Positions 11,137-21,671 of a stretch of DNA of 64,000 bases are shown here, piece by piece. The stretch is from Lethocerus indicus (Eukaryota; Arthropoda; Insecta; Hemiptera; Belostomatidae): contig JACDQD010000103.1 of the NCBI GenBank assembly GCA_019843655.1, forward strand, positions 558,001 to 622,000, given 5' to 3'. Position 1 is the stretch's first letter; every line of letters begins with the position of its first letter. Made by a program: the position numbers and the translations under genes. The notes under the pieces were generated by a model. The model was not told the DNA's origin, did not search any database, and saw only the letters and a program-made list of their open reading frames with translations.

Positions 11137-13055
11137 AAGATTTCATGTCTTTTTCTCAGCGGCACCTCAACCTCTAAACATGACTTACCGTCGCCTGAGA
11201 GGGGGGGGGATCGATGCAGTCCGACGGCCACTGCGACTAACGGGGGCCCGGATTTAGGGGTAAAAATAATAAAAATAAGGAGCAGATTTAGGCTAAGGGT
11301 TGAGCGTGGAAGGGCGCTAACAGAGTTATAGGCGGGATTAGGAGCCGGTAACGAGGGGGACATTAGCCCCGACACTGGGGTTGGCCCAATTCCCGAACCG
11401 GTTTTCTCATCCCCCTTCTATTTCTTCCCTTTCTAACCCCCCCCCCCCCGGGCCCACACACAGTGTTTGGGGTTGAAGCGAACAAAGAAAAAACTCCCAA
11501 GAAAAATCGTTTATACCATTAACAAAGGGGCGGCCACGACCGCAATACAAACAAGCCAAAAAAAAAAACTCTTAACGAGTGACGAAAGCGTCGTGATTAT
11601 TTCAACAAAAGGCGAATCCGAAACTACAATCAATCATAACAGTTCCTCAGTGAAAAGTTATGGGCATGTGAACCTCCATTAACAAAGAATTTTGAAAGAA
11701 GACTAAGTTTAGGATCTAGAATTGGAAAGACGGAGTGCGAAGGCTGTAAACGTTTCGGCTTGAATATCAGGGGCGAGCAATTAATTGAACAAAATTCATT
11801 AATTGACTTTAATTAATTCAGTTGGGCCTAATTAAGTAACAAGAAAGCCTCTTTTAATAGGCTATTTTAAGGGGCGCGTTTCAATTATCAATGAATTGAT
11901 TCGATTGATCGCCTCTCCTGTGTTTTCCTTTCCCTAGACCGGTTTCGGCCGTCCGCCGTTAAATAGACACGAGGCGATGATGGAAAGGATAACAGTGCGA
12001 AACGCCAATGTCGATATTTCAAGCTAAATAATTCATAATTTCTAAGCGTTTTTAATATTTTGAAAGCGACGGAAAATGAACGGACAGAACGAAGCTGTAT
12101 CGGAATTAAAATCGGCATTTATCAAAACTCCATTTTCCAGACGTTTTGTTTTCTTTTCCTTTTCTAGACGGGCCCCCCCCCCTATAGATCACTGTGGGGG
12201 CCCCCTCAGTGATATATGAAGTAATTTGTTGTTTGCGCCGCTCGGCTTGGCAGCGACAGATTTGCAGGTCTAATCCTGCAGCCCGTTCATGATTTATTTC
12301 TTCGGCCGTGGGGGGGGGGGGCGGCGGCGGTATGGGGGCACCTCTTAATCCGACCTTTAAATCTATGTCGTTCGACCCGGCTTTTCCGCGAAAACGGCTA
12401 TAAACGAGGAAATAATCGAACACCCGTCTGAAAAATTACACACCACTTATGAAATCTGTCCGAATGAAAATCTACCCCCCCCCACAGGGGGATAGGGGGT
12501 TGAAATAGACGGGCGATTAATCGTCCCCCCGTTTGTTTTTCCGCTTTACAGACGGTCCGGTGAAAATGTAATCGTTCAGCGGCCAGAACGGGAAATGACC
12601 GAGCGCTGAGTCTGTAATTTTCGGACGTTGAAATTCCTCCGTTACGAGAGCAGTAAACAACACGACATCCAACATAGTTCGCATCCTTTGGACAATCCTT
12701 AATACTCGACTAATATCTGGTTATTTCAAAAACAAGCTCCTTGATCAAAAATCATTCGAAAGGTCGAACAATAAAAATACGGAAACAGAAAAAAATCATC
12801 AACTGTGACCCTCTCTAATTTAAAGAAGGAATAATGCTACTGAAGACACGATAAGGGTAAACCGACGAGATGGGAAGAGGCTTGAATATACGCCTGTAAT
12901 TCTGAACCTGTATAATCCCTACAGTGTAACCTATAATCCAATAATCCGTAATAAATATCAATAATGTATAATAAACCTTGCCATATAATCCTTACCGCTC
13001 CTACGTATCCTCTCTATAATGGTAGCCAAAGAGTATGGAAATATACCTCAATATA
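11137..13055. other. No gene seen
   Basis: Several homopolymer C/G runs and AT-rich TATAATCC-like repeats near 12900-12990. A weak foldback-core echo (GCTACTGAAGACACG) at 12837. Confidence 0.55.
11934..11960 (-). repeat. Foldback core remnant J
   Basis: Only CTAGACCGGTTTCGGCCGTC and a few following bases remain, the GAAA / stem III / cleavage-site side of the block. Confidence 0.5.
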
Positions 13056-13260
13056 TTAGGGGTACCCAAAAGTAATCAACATTTTGACTTTGGAATTCAT
13101 TTTATTTTGCTAAAAAATAAACTTTAATTATTAATCTACTATATATTCACCGATATTATCGACAACTCCGTGCCAATTTTCCGGCAAATTTTCGATTCCC
13201 CTCCTGAAGAACTCCTCAAGACCAAAATACATCTTATCAAATTCTTTTGGGTACACCTAA
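13056..13260 (-). mobile_element. 205-bp mariner deletion derivative with C-terminal relic
   Basis: The ends TTAGGGGTACCCAAAAG and TTAGGTGTACCCAAAAG (reverse complement) are flanked by TA at 13054-13055 and 13261-13262. The minus strand encodes GLEEFFRRGIENLPENWHGV then VDNIGEYIVD and a stop, the usual mariner transposase C-terminus (F-x-R-G-I-x-x-L-P-x-x-W). Everything between the left end and this tail is deleted. Confidence 0.85.
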
Positions 13261-13794
13261 TATAACAGAACGCTACGGGCGATATGAAGAAACCTAAACT
13301 GGTATTTTCAATTATATGACCCGATAGTAATTTCACATTTAGTATCTCTCAATATTTACACTGTGGAGCTCTCCTATTAGAAATATTGAGGAGAAAATGA
13401 GTTCGTGGACTGAGGACTAAGAAAGAATTCAAGGTTGGTAAATAAACGCGTACAGATTTATGTTCCGCAATACATGTTTTCGATTATACTGCGGGTGGCC
13501 TTCTCGCGGGAAAAACTCACTTGTCGTCCGCATACCTCATTTTCCGGCTTTCACCGACACGCTTTTCGTCCACACGGAGAAAAACCACTCCCCCGTCCAA
13601 GTCGAATTACACACGAAGTTCAGTCAAAATGCGTCCGTACAGAACAATTCATCGATGCCATTAACGGTTTGCGTAAACGTACAAAGGAAAATAAGCGCTA
13701 TATTATTTTTAATTGTAAGGTTTAATTCAAATAACGGTGGAAAAAGGTTTGGTGGCCTGTCAGATTTCGGCCCTATAGGACCAATCCAAACCTC

Positions 13795-13834
13795 GTAGAC
13801 CGGTTTCGGCTTCTCGCCGAATCTTCAGTAGCGA
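13795..13834 (-). repeat. Foldback core remnant K
   Basis: Solo core: TAGACCGGTTTCGGCTTCTC then GCCGAATCTTCAGTAGCGA. Minus strand: GCTA, CTGAAGA, then TTC before GGC-GAGAA-GCC, so a 2-nt insertion lies in the core-stem II junction. Confidence 0.6.
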
Positions 13835-15259
13835 GTCACATTGTTTGGTTACACGTGGGGTATGTATATAAACGTCCTATCATTGATTATGACATGATTA
13901 TTGCACGTTAAATAATATTTATTTAATACGTTTTAAGCCTACATTATGTTATGTTAGCCGAATTATTTAAATTATAATTAAGAAAGGGGTTGTACCTTTC
14001 GTACAAGTTTAAGAAGAGTTTATCAATTTATGAGAATTGTGATAAATGTACGTGCGTTAATAAATATTGTAGCATAAAAGTTTATCTGGTTTGTTTGATC
14101 GGTCTGCGAGGTATTTCAGGTGGTGTCTTTTCTGAAAACGTCCACTAAGAACTTTCGGAAGGACACAAACGAATAGAATCGTTTGTAAACCATTGAAAAT
14201 GCTGTAAAAAACGTTTATAAAAGCCAGAAAATGATTAAAAAAGGCCCAAAATTGCGTTCATATACGCTTAAATTATCGTTTTTAAGCGTATATAAATGCG
14301 ACTTTGGCCCTTTTTATCCTATTTCCGTCCATAGTGGATCCAATGTGAGATACACTTGTCCCATAAAGACAGTTGAAAAATCGAAAATTTAATTTTTTCA
14401 AAAATGTTTCAGCTAGCGTCGCGGTGCTCGTGCATCCAACCAAAACAGACCATTAAAATTCTGCCAGAATGTGAGTTGAAATAGTGTTTCCAGTTCCGAG
14501 AGAATAAAAGAGATGGAGCGAGGGATGTCTCAGGAAAAAATTCTCGAACTGAGTCGCTTTAAATATGCGATAAGAAATTCGAACATTGGAAAGGGGAGCA
14601 CGAAAATACTGTCACGATTCAATAATAGCAAAAAACGCGGCCGGGAAGACGTCAGTGCGGGGAACGCTACTGAAGACGTGTGAAAGAAGACGGGTGAAAA
14701 ATCGGTATATCGAAAAAGGCGAAAATTGTAGCGTTGCTTTGGGGCGACAAACAGAGACTGTTTTTCTTCATTTCGGCCGGCGGGTCGACGGGACGGGAAA
14801 CGGCCGCCGATATACGGGTGAAATAAGCGGGAAAAGCGGAAAAAATATTATCAGAGTCAGGAGGAGGGCGAGCCTCTGTTTTCAATTCGAGAAAAGTCGA
14901 CGTCGCGCAGACACAACAGAACCGATTGTGCGGGGGGGGGGGGAGGAAAAATGCAACTGCGGGATTTTTCACAACCGGTTTTCAGCAACTCGAGTCCCAT
15001 TCCAATCAGTTATCTTCAATCGGAAAATAGTCCCTTGTCTAAATAGCGAAGCACTTCCGACTTTCCCACGTGATCCCCTGATATTAAATAGGGAATAAAT
15101 GGAAAACAGGAATTTCATATTCTGCAGTCACCGACCTTTATCCGCGTACGCTGGATTGATAGAATTTTAACCAGCAATAATACTATATACGTACAATGAA
15201 ATATTAAACAGAAATATTACGGTTTGATGAGACTAGAAATGAAAATTATAATTCTAGTC
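13835..15259. other. No gene seen apart from the hairpin
   Basis: A 170-codon frame at 14586-15098 starts without ATG, is Arg-rich, lies in a purine-rich tract and shows no domain. Confidence 0.55.
14237..14317. repeat. Long imperfect hairpin
   Basis: Arms of about 34 nt (starting AAAAAAGGCCCAAAATTGCG and ending TTTGGCCCTTTTTAT) pair at about 80% around a 12-nt loop, and the inner part TATACGCTTA/TAAGCGTATA is perfect. It could be the core of a MITE or a hairpin RNA precursor. No flanking terminal repeat or target duplication was recognised. Confidence 0.5.
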
Positions 15260-15580
15260 AGTTTAACATACCTGTTTTGTGGTCTGCGAGGGGTTGGAAT
15301 ACCGTAGATTTCGTGATTTTCGTTTCTTCTCGCCGTTGTGGTCTTTCGCTAGACCGGTTTCGGCCGCTCGCCACCTTCAGTAGCGGTGTCAGTCACTTTC
15401 GGCACTTTGGATGTTTTTCGGGCACCCTCACTGCACTGTCATCCAAGTGCCGAAAGTGACTGACACCGCTACTGAAGGTGGCGAGCGGCCGAAACCAAAG
15501 GTCTAGAAAAAGACCGAACCGGCGAGAGGGGACAGAAACATACGAAATCTACGGTATTCCGACCCCTCGCAGACCACAAT
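15260..15580. repeat. Foldback repeat copy L, near-perfect palindrome
   Basis: Both arms are present with almost no loop (turn near 15440). The left terminus AGTTTAACATACCTG is intact; the right is cut after GCAGACCACAA. Both arms carry the same CTGAAGG change in the core, and the right arm has AAA inserted at the stem III turn. Confidence 0.9.
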
Positions 15581-16059
15581 TTGGAAGATAACTATTTGGA
15601 GGATAACATTAATTTTTAATTACAAAGAAATATGTACTGTTTTTCTCCGAATAATATAGGATTTTATAAGAAATCTCGAACTGTATAAGGGGGGAAACAC
15701 TGCAGGAAACAGGAGTCCGTAACTAATACAGTAAGACCGGGCGTTTGGCTACGGATATAGCCCGATTGTGAACACACTGGTTATATGCTCCAGTGCAGTA
15801 GATCTGCACTCTGAGAATAGCATAAGTTGGACAACATGTTCTGTGCCGTCCTCGAGGAGTAGAATAGACGCCGATCGGATTAGCATTTTGATGGGCGCCC
15901 GCGCCGGAAATGGGGCCGGACTTTATTCCGATCTGTCCTTTCATCTGGATTTTCCTCCAAGGGATACTTAGCCGCTATCGTTGAATTCGCTCCGGCTTCA
16001 GGAAATTATCAATACTGGTCTCGCCGCACCTATTTACCGGACGTATTTTCGTTTATTTC

Positions 16060-16220
16060 GTTCGCTTATTTAATATGCGAATAATAAATGTTTCAAATAT
16101 CGGGACCCACGCCCGAAGCGGTTCAATAACGTACGCCCAGTTGGGTTTTAAACTAGAGTCGTACACTAATAATTTGTTCGTAACTGATAGTTCTGATCTA
16201 TTCTCAGCAGCACTTTGTAA
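16060..16220 (-). mobile_element. Jockey-clade LINE fragment (reverse transcriptase C-terminal end)
   Basis: The minus-strand frame contains SELSVTNKLLVYDSSLKPNW followed by AYVIEPLRA and PIFETF. This matches the spacing of the Jockey-clade segment x-S-L-x-N-K-L-L-x-Y-K-x-x-L-K-P-x-W-x-Y-G just after the reverse transcriptase core. It differs from the more abundant LINE at 19.5 kb, so it is a second family. It lies immediately downstream of the spectrin pseudogene on the same strand. Confidence 0.6.
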
Positions 16221-16229
16221 CGTCGTTAC

Positions 16230-16800
16230 GTTACGTCTGGACCGGTAGACAGCTCCAGGTCTAGGAGTCCGTTCAGAAGCTTCAGACGGAAGAAGTCTCC
16301 CAAGAGCGCTATTTTCTGGCATGCTACAATCTGTTCAGAATTAGGATGTTCAACATGCAGCAGCCGCCCGGCAATTTGGTTGACAACAGCGACATTAGAA
16401 GCATTAGCATTAATTTCTTTATCAAAAACCATCATAACGATGCTTCATAATTTCTACATCTTCAATATCTTTTCCTGGTGCCATAGTTTCTAGCATTCTT
16501 TATTTTTTTCCTATCCATTGCTGGACACCATCTGCAACCAACTGAACATTTTGTACAATGAAAGGGCGTCCATGAGCCTCTGTTTACGCAATTTTGCGAG
16601 CTCCAATAGCTCTCTTTGTATCTCACATCAATTGAGCTGAGCCTTTCCTTCGCCTCCGGCCTTTCTCGATAATTCTTAAGTTCCTCTGTAGCATCCTTGT
16701 GTTTTTTTCAGGAGCGACTGACCGTTAGCTTCATCACGACCAACATCCTCAGAGGACACAAGTCGCACGTGAATATTGCTGTCGCCACATCAGCTACGGC
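16230..16800 (-). pseudogene. Beta-spectrin processed pseudogene fragment
   Basis: Minus-strand sequence that translates, with several frameshifts, into consecutive beta-spectrin repeats. In order from 16790 down: DSNIHVRLVSSEDVGRDEAN, then QSLLKKHKDATEELKNY, LLELAKLRKQRLMDALSLYK, ADGVQQWIG, MLETMAPGKDIEDVEIMKHR, then NVAVVNQIAGRLLHVEHPNS near 16370. Joining these needs extra bases (an A in the KKHKD region, a T before DKE) and missing bases near 16550 and 16600, so it cannot encode a working protein. Beta-spectrin is the membrane-skeleton protein that crosslinks actin. The alignment crosses about 155 residues without an intron, which fits a retrocopy. Similarity stops near 16320, where LINE-like sequence on the same strand follows. 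No poly(A) tail is visible. The assignment rests on remembered conserved spectrin motifs. Confidence 0.8.
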
Positions 16801-16809
16801 CACGATCAT

Positions 16810-19484
16810 AAAAAAATATCATTAATTCTATAAAAGTTTACAGTATTATATCTACCAAATATTTATCGATATTAGGAGAATATAAGACTGTTATTTTCAT
16901 GTCAAATCTGCAAATTTAAAGAGTGTCAATCAAAACCGGTTCACAAAACTTGGTGAGCTTAGTTTTGACCCGCAACACTTTTATTGGATTTCTATGCGAG
17001 AGTACGAGTCGAAAAAATATTGAAATACTGTAGAAAGCGATTGTAATGCGCATACAAATGTTATATTCATAGGTGAAATCTGTCGATAAACAAACTATCC
17101 TATTCCTCTTTGAATTTCCAAACATTCCCATGCGACGAGGTGAAATATGAATAGAAACTAACGCGGGGCTATAAAGAATATTTCGAGAAGGCCCCGGACA
17201 CAATGCCAACGGTCTAAACGTCGGAAACCCTACGTCGGGGAAATTAAATTCTGTCTAAGAAAAGGGAGAGAATGAAAACTCGACTTGGGGTGGGGGGGGG
17301 GGTTGAGGGTTCCGCTAGGGGTTGAAAGACGAGAAATGTTTTGTGTCCCGAGAATTCTTTGCCCGCCGTCTTCCGAGATAAATTTAATCAGCGAGATCCT
17401 CACAGATTCCCCAACCCCCAAGCTCACCACCCTAGAGCCTAAGTATCCTTCTGAATATAAAGGGACTTACACTGGGGCGGAGGGTCGGGCCCTAACATTT
17501 GGGCCCGAATCGTTTGATGAAATTAGAGTAACGGACGATACGCTCAAATACAAATATTTACAGAATGCAATAAGCCCCTACCCCGTGTACCCCGGGGACT
17601 AGGAATCTAGTTTCGGCGTATTCAATTTGTCAAAATCCAAGACCGAACTTTATACTTCGGCCTGTTTTAGACGTTAAAGTATTTGAACTTCATCACAAAT
17701 TATTCTTGGAAAATTTCCGAAAATTCATTCCACCGACTCATATCCGTTTTACATTATTTTCGCATACTGAGAATTTCAGCCGCTTGTCCTCCCGGTAAGC
17801 GTAAGAACGCGTCAGAATCTGTCATCGTTCTAATAGAATTTCAGTAAATACAATTCTCTTCAAACAGAATATGTGACAAAGGTTTGGAGGAAGGGTTTAA
17901 TCAGTGAATAACAGAGAAATACGCTGTCTCCTCCTTTATTTCATTATTCTTTTATACATTATAGTACAAAATTTACTACCTGTACAATATATTTTGTTCT
18001 TATTTACGAAGTGTCCTGTGGGACCCATTCTTCGGCCCATTCACAGGAAGGTGCTGCAAATGAATATATCGGATTTCCAAAACATAACTTCGGCCGATAT
18101 CCCTTCATTCGGGCGACCGGAAACTACTGAATCTAGACGGCGGTTATGGACTATTTTCCATTCGGGAATTGGCAAGGTCCTCAAGGAACCGGGGGAGGGG
18201 GGGGGAATAAGTAGGGGTGGTGAAACTCGGGGTCTCTATTAGCGCCATTAGAATAATTTATTGAGCCCGAATAATTTTTCTTTTTTTTTTGCTTCCATTC
18301 TCCCTTTTATCTACCCGCTGTCCGGACTCTATAAATAGAGTATTAAAAGATGGGGCGACGGAGGGGGCTAGGCCAAATCTCTGGCAATAATCCACCGACT
18401 TCTCATTGCATTTTCCCCCGCCTTTTGGTGAAACCTCGGACGCTATTCAACCGGGCAAATACACGATTGAACCGTTTCTAATAAGATTTCCAGCCCCTCT
18501 ACACAAGGGTTGAAAATTTAGGCGCATTCTTCGAATAATCAGTCGCCTTGTAGAGCTTTTAAAAAATTTCGTATTAAAAAAATTCTATATTCTCCAAGAA
18601 AACGGCGAGAGAAAACGATATCGGGAAGACGGGGCAGACCGATGCTAAACCCGACGTACTCTGCGGTATTGCGGGTTAGCGGTCACCAACGCCGTGCTCA
18701 ATGCCGAACAATATTTTTTTTTTGGCTCCGTTATACTTACTGTCAGTAGCACTCCGTTATCAGTCAGTATACTGTTATCTACTAAGATAAGGTGATCGGC
18801 GTTATTTCTTCAGGAGATACGAATTTCAATAATCCACGTTTATTAAGCAGTCTATCAGCACCGTCGTTGCATTATTTCTATAAATTTCCTGCAATTCTTT
18901 ATTAATTTCTCAGGAAGCTCAGGAGTAACTGTTCTGACTCCTCTTTGGGCCTGTAGTAGATACAGAAATCCTCACTGGAGGGATTAGCTTCCGCTGTGTA
19001 ATTTATATATCCGAATGTAATTTATATCCGGTGGCGTGACCTATAAACGAAGATTAGTTGGAATTTTCCCTCGTTGTAATTGAAATTAGGTTGGGATCCA
19101 CCTGTCCGGCGATATCAGCCGGCCAGCGGTGCAGTGTCGGCCTCCAATTAAAACCGCCGGCGGGAAGGGTCCGCGCTCAAATCAAGGCCCTTAAACCCAT
19201 AATTCCCCTTTGCCGCGTCGGCCATTTCCATTGTCCCATCTTGGACGTATCCAATTACGAGTCCTCCGAGCGGAAAAATCCTCCGCCCCAAATCCAGAAC
19301 GATTATACGGACCGCACTCCAATTTTTTTCCTCCCAACTGAGGTAAGTTTATACGGCCGATCTGAAATATTCAATTGACTGAAACTTATCAATAGTAGTT
19401 TGAAACTACATTGTACTTTTTTCCCATATAACAATGGAAAGAATATTTCCACATTCTTTAATTCCAACTCGACAAACGACTCAC
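16810..19484. other. No gene recognised
   Basis: GC-rich stretches near 17290-17600 and 19090-19340 hold open frames without known motifs. A perfect donor-like GAG|GTAAGTTT stands at 19340-19347 at the end of one of them. Confidence 0.5.
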
Positions 19485-20025
19485 GTGGAATCCCGACTCA
19501 AAAGAACCGACTTAAACAGAAAATTTGGACTCTAAGGCCATTACTAAAACGGACGTCGAAATTGACCTTAAGCGACAAACTGACAATAAACAAAGCGATA
19601 CTGAAACCGACAAGGACATATGCTATGGGGTTCCACCGTATTCAGAGATTCCAATCAAAAGTCCTTCGTACCATCCTTAATGCTCCCCCCGGTATGTTTC
19701 TAACCGGACAATCCACAATGACCTCAACAGTGGACGAAGTCGCAAAATCCCGGTTCCCGAAGTTCCACTCCCGCCTTTCTCCTCATCCCAATCCACTCGT
19801 TCAGACCGTTTCCTCTCTTACCCATCCATTATCCCCCCCGCGTCGGCTAAGAGATCTTCTTAGCCCGTAGAATTGCTTTACCGAGCCATAAATTATTTCA
19901 TCCATTGTGAAAAGTGCCGTCATTGGATGGTTTCTTTCGTCGAGCCATTCAAGTGAGAAACATACACTCAACACTTGTACATGTAATTATGTTATAATTG
20001 ATTGTACAAATAAAGAAAAAACATT
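19485..20025 (+). mobile_element. Jockey-like LINE 3' end, best copy
   Basis: A 5'-truncated non-LTR retrotransposon. The plus frame gives LLKRTSKLTLSDKLTINKAI, LKP, IQRFQSKVLRTILNAPPG and FHSRLSPHPNPLVQ, the post-RT segment of Jockey-clade ORF2. The frame then stops after RRLRDLLSP at about 19870. A 3' UTR of about 150 bp follows and ends in AATAAA plus A-rich sequence. The WTYG/LWGS segment is damaged (a gap after AMGFH), so the copy is dead. Related copies occur near 8.4, 33.2, 37.3, 58.2 and 60.5 kb. Confidence 0.8.
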
Positions 20026-20394
20026 CTTTAATGCTCTTATCTCCTAAGGAAATTGCTCGAGTAAACGTCCCCAAACTGGGGTTCGATTAGTATTAATGAG
20101 AGTCGAATCAAACACTTTGACACTTCCATTTTACTGCCGGAGCTAGAACAATGCATGGGGTTTCTGTACGGGTTCACGGCTTGCTCGAACTACTTAAAGG
20201 AACCAAATTGTATTCGTCCCCAGTCGATCGATCGACACAGACACTGCTTTCCGCCGTCGTCGTCGTCGACCGCGAAGCATCCTGTCGGCACAGAGCTTCG
20301 CCGAGGCTTATAACACAAGAGAAGTAAGCCCCCGACCGAATATCGGACGTGTCAAAAAACAGAAACTACCGTACTTAAAATCAATTAAAGCACT

Positions 20395-20630
20395 AGTTTA
20401 ACCCGTTTTGTGGTCTGCGAGGGGTTGGAATACCGTAGGTTTGTCGTGTTTCTGTCTCCTCTCGCCGGTTTCGTCTATTGCTAGACCGGTTTCGGCCGTC
20501 AGTTTGTCCGTCAAAACTGGTGTTTTTCAGTCAAAAACACAATAACACACGCCAAACTGGCAAACACCACAGTACAAGTGACACAGTGACTAACACCGCT
20601 ACTGAAGATGGCGAGCAGCCGAAACCGGTC
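20395..20630. repeat. Foldback repeat copy M, right arm ends at GGTC
   Basis: The left terminus is present (AGTTTAACCCGTTTTGTG). The left block is truncated after CGGTTTCGGCC. The right arm is normal up to GCCGAAACCGGTC and then switches to unrelated sequence exactly at the predicted ribozyme cleavage site. Confidence 0.85.
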
Positions 20631-21059
20631 AACTCGTTCAAATCGATCGTGAACGGATCTCAAATAGCGGGAGGAAACGAATTGATTTATCATATCCCCC
20701 CCGTAAGCTGGGAGCGTAAACGGCATTTTCATACTGAATATCTCCTCCGCCGGAGGGAAAGGGAGGGGGAAAAACGTGGAAAAACTCGAGCCCGGAAAAA
20801 TTCCCCCAACGAAACTACTTATACGGCACAATAAGGGATGCGAATGGTGGTTGGGGAGGGCTGCTAAAGACGGGGGAAGGATTTGCGGCATTGATTTGCG
20901 CTTACCGCCACCGCCCCCCGCCCCCGAAGTTCCCCCCGTCGGGGGGCAGAAACAGGAAACATTCCACGCACGTACTGTATTCCGTTACGGATTCCGAAGG
21001 TTTAAACGCCAGTCCTATACCTGATTATACCCGATCGTAATATAATTTTATTTCAAATT

Positions 21060-21180
21060 CTGGCCAAGGCCCTGAGGATCTTCGGAGAGACTGAAGAGTG
21101 TGGCGACGAAGACGTGGCCTCGATGACACGGGACATCATCAATCAGAGGAAGAGTGATCTTATCTCGGTCCGGAATTATA
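21060..21180 (+). CDS. Unidentified exon-like segment with high GC3
   Basis: The frame beginning CTG GCC AAG reads LAKALRIFGETEECGDEDVA then SMTRDIINQRKSDLISVRNY. Most codons end in G or C while the flanks are AT-rich, and the composition is protein-like and acidic. The frame is open from about 21006 to 21243, without an early ATG. A weak acceptor (TTCAAATTCTGGCCAAG) precedes it; no strong donor follows. I do not recognise the protein. It may be an internal exon, a retrocopy fragment or chance. Confidence 0.35.
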
Positions 21181-21359
21181 TTTTTCATAACATTTTATTT
21201 CCGACAAACCGACAAAAAAATCCGAAAATTCGTGGAGATATTTGAAGTCTTGTATTCGAAGTCTCTTTGAAGTCCAACCCCCCTCGGTTTGTTTCGACAG
21301 TGTTGGTCAATTGTTGGAAAATGTTTGGGCGTAGAAATAGATCGGTTTTGTTTAACCGG

Positions 21360-21671
21360 ATTGGAATACCGTAGATTTCGTGTGTTTCCGTCTCCTCTCG
21401 CCGGTTCGGTCTTTTGCTAGACCCCGGTGTCGGCCGCTCGCCATCTTCAGTAGCGGTTCAATGTTTTTTGGACTGGCACTGTCACTGTCACTTGTACTGT
21501 GGTGGTCGTCTGTTTGTCTGCTTTGTGTTGAGGGAGGGGTGTCATCGGTTTTGTCATTAAATCCACATGACATGAATAGAGAAACAGAGTGCAAAAGATC
21601 TATGTCATCTATGTTACATAACTTGAGGAAATTTAATTTTATAGACAGAACTTTGCAGCGATGAACTTCCA
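21360..21671. repeat. Foldback repeat copy N, spacer reversed
   Basis: Left arm and core (core damaged: GACA instead of GAAA), then the family spacer in the opposite orientation to copies C and I, ending AACTTTGCAGCGATGAACTT. The right arm is missing. Confidence 0.8.

Noticed and set aside
12837..12880. Additional foldback core (GCTACTGAAGACACG)
   Set aside because: Similarity ends after the core and lacks the GAAA/GGTC half in register.
14586..15098. 170-codon open frame
   Set aside because: No ATG, Arg/Gly-rich, purine-biased, frames open on both strands, no motif or splice context.
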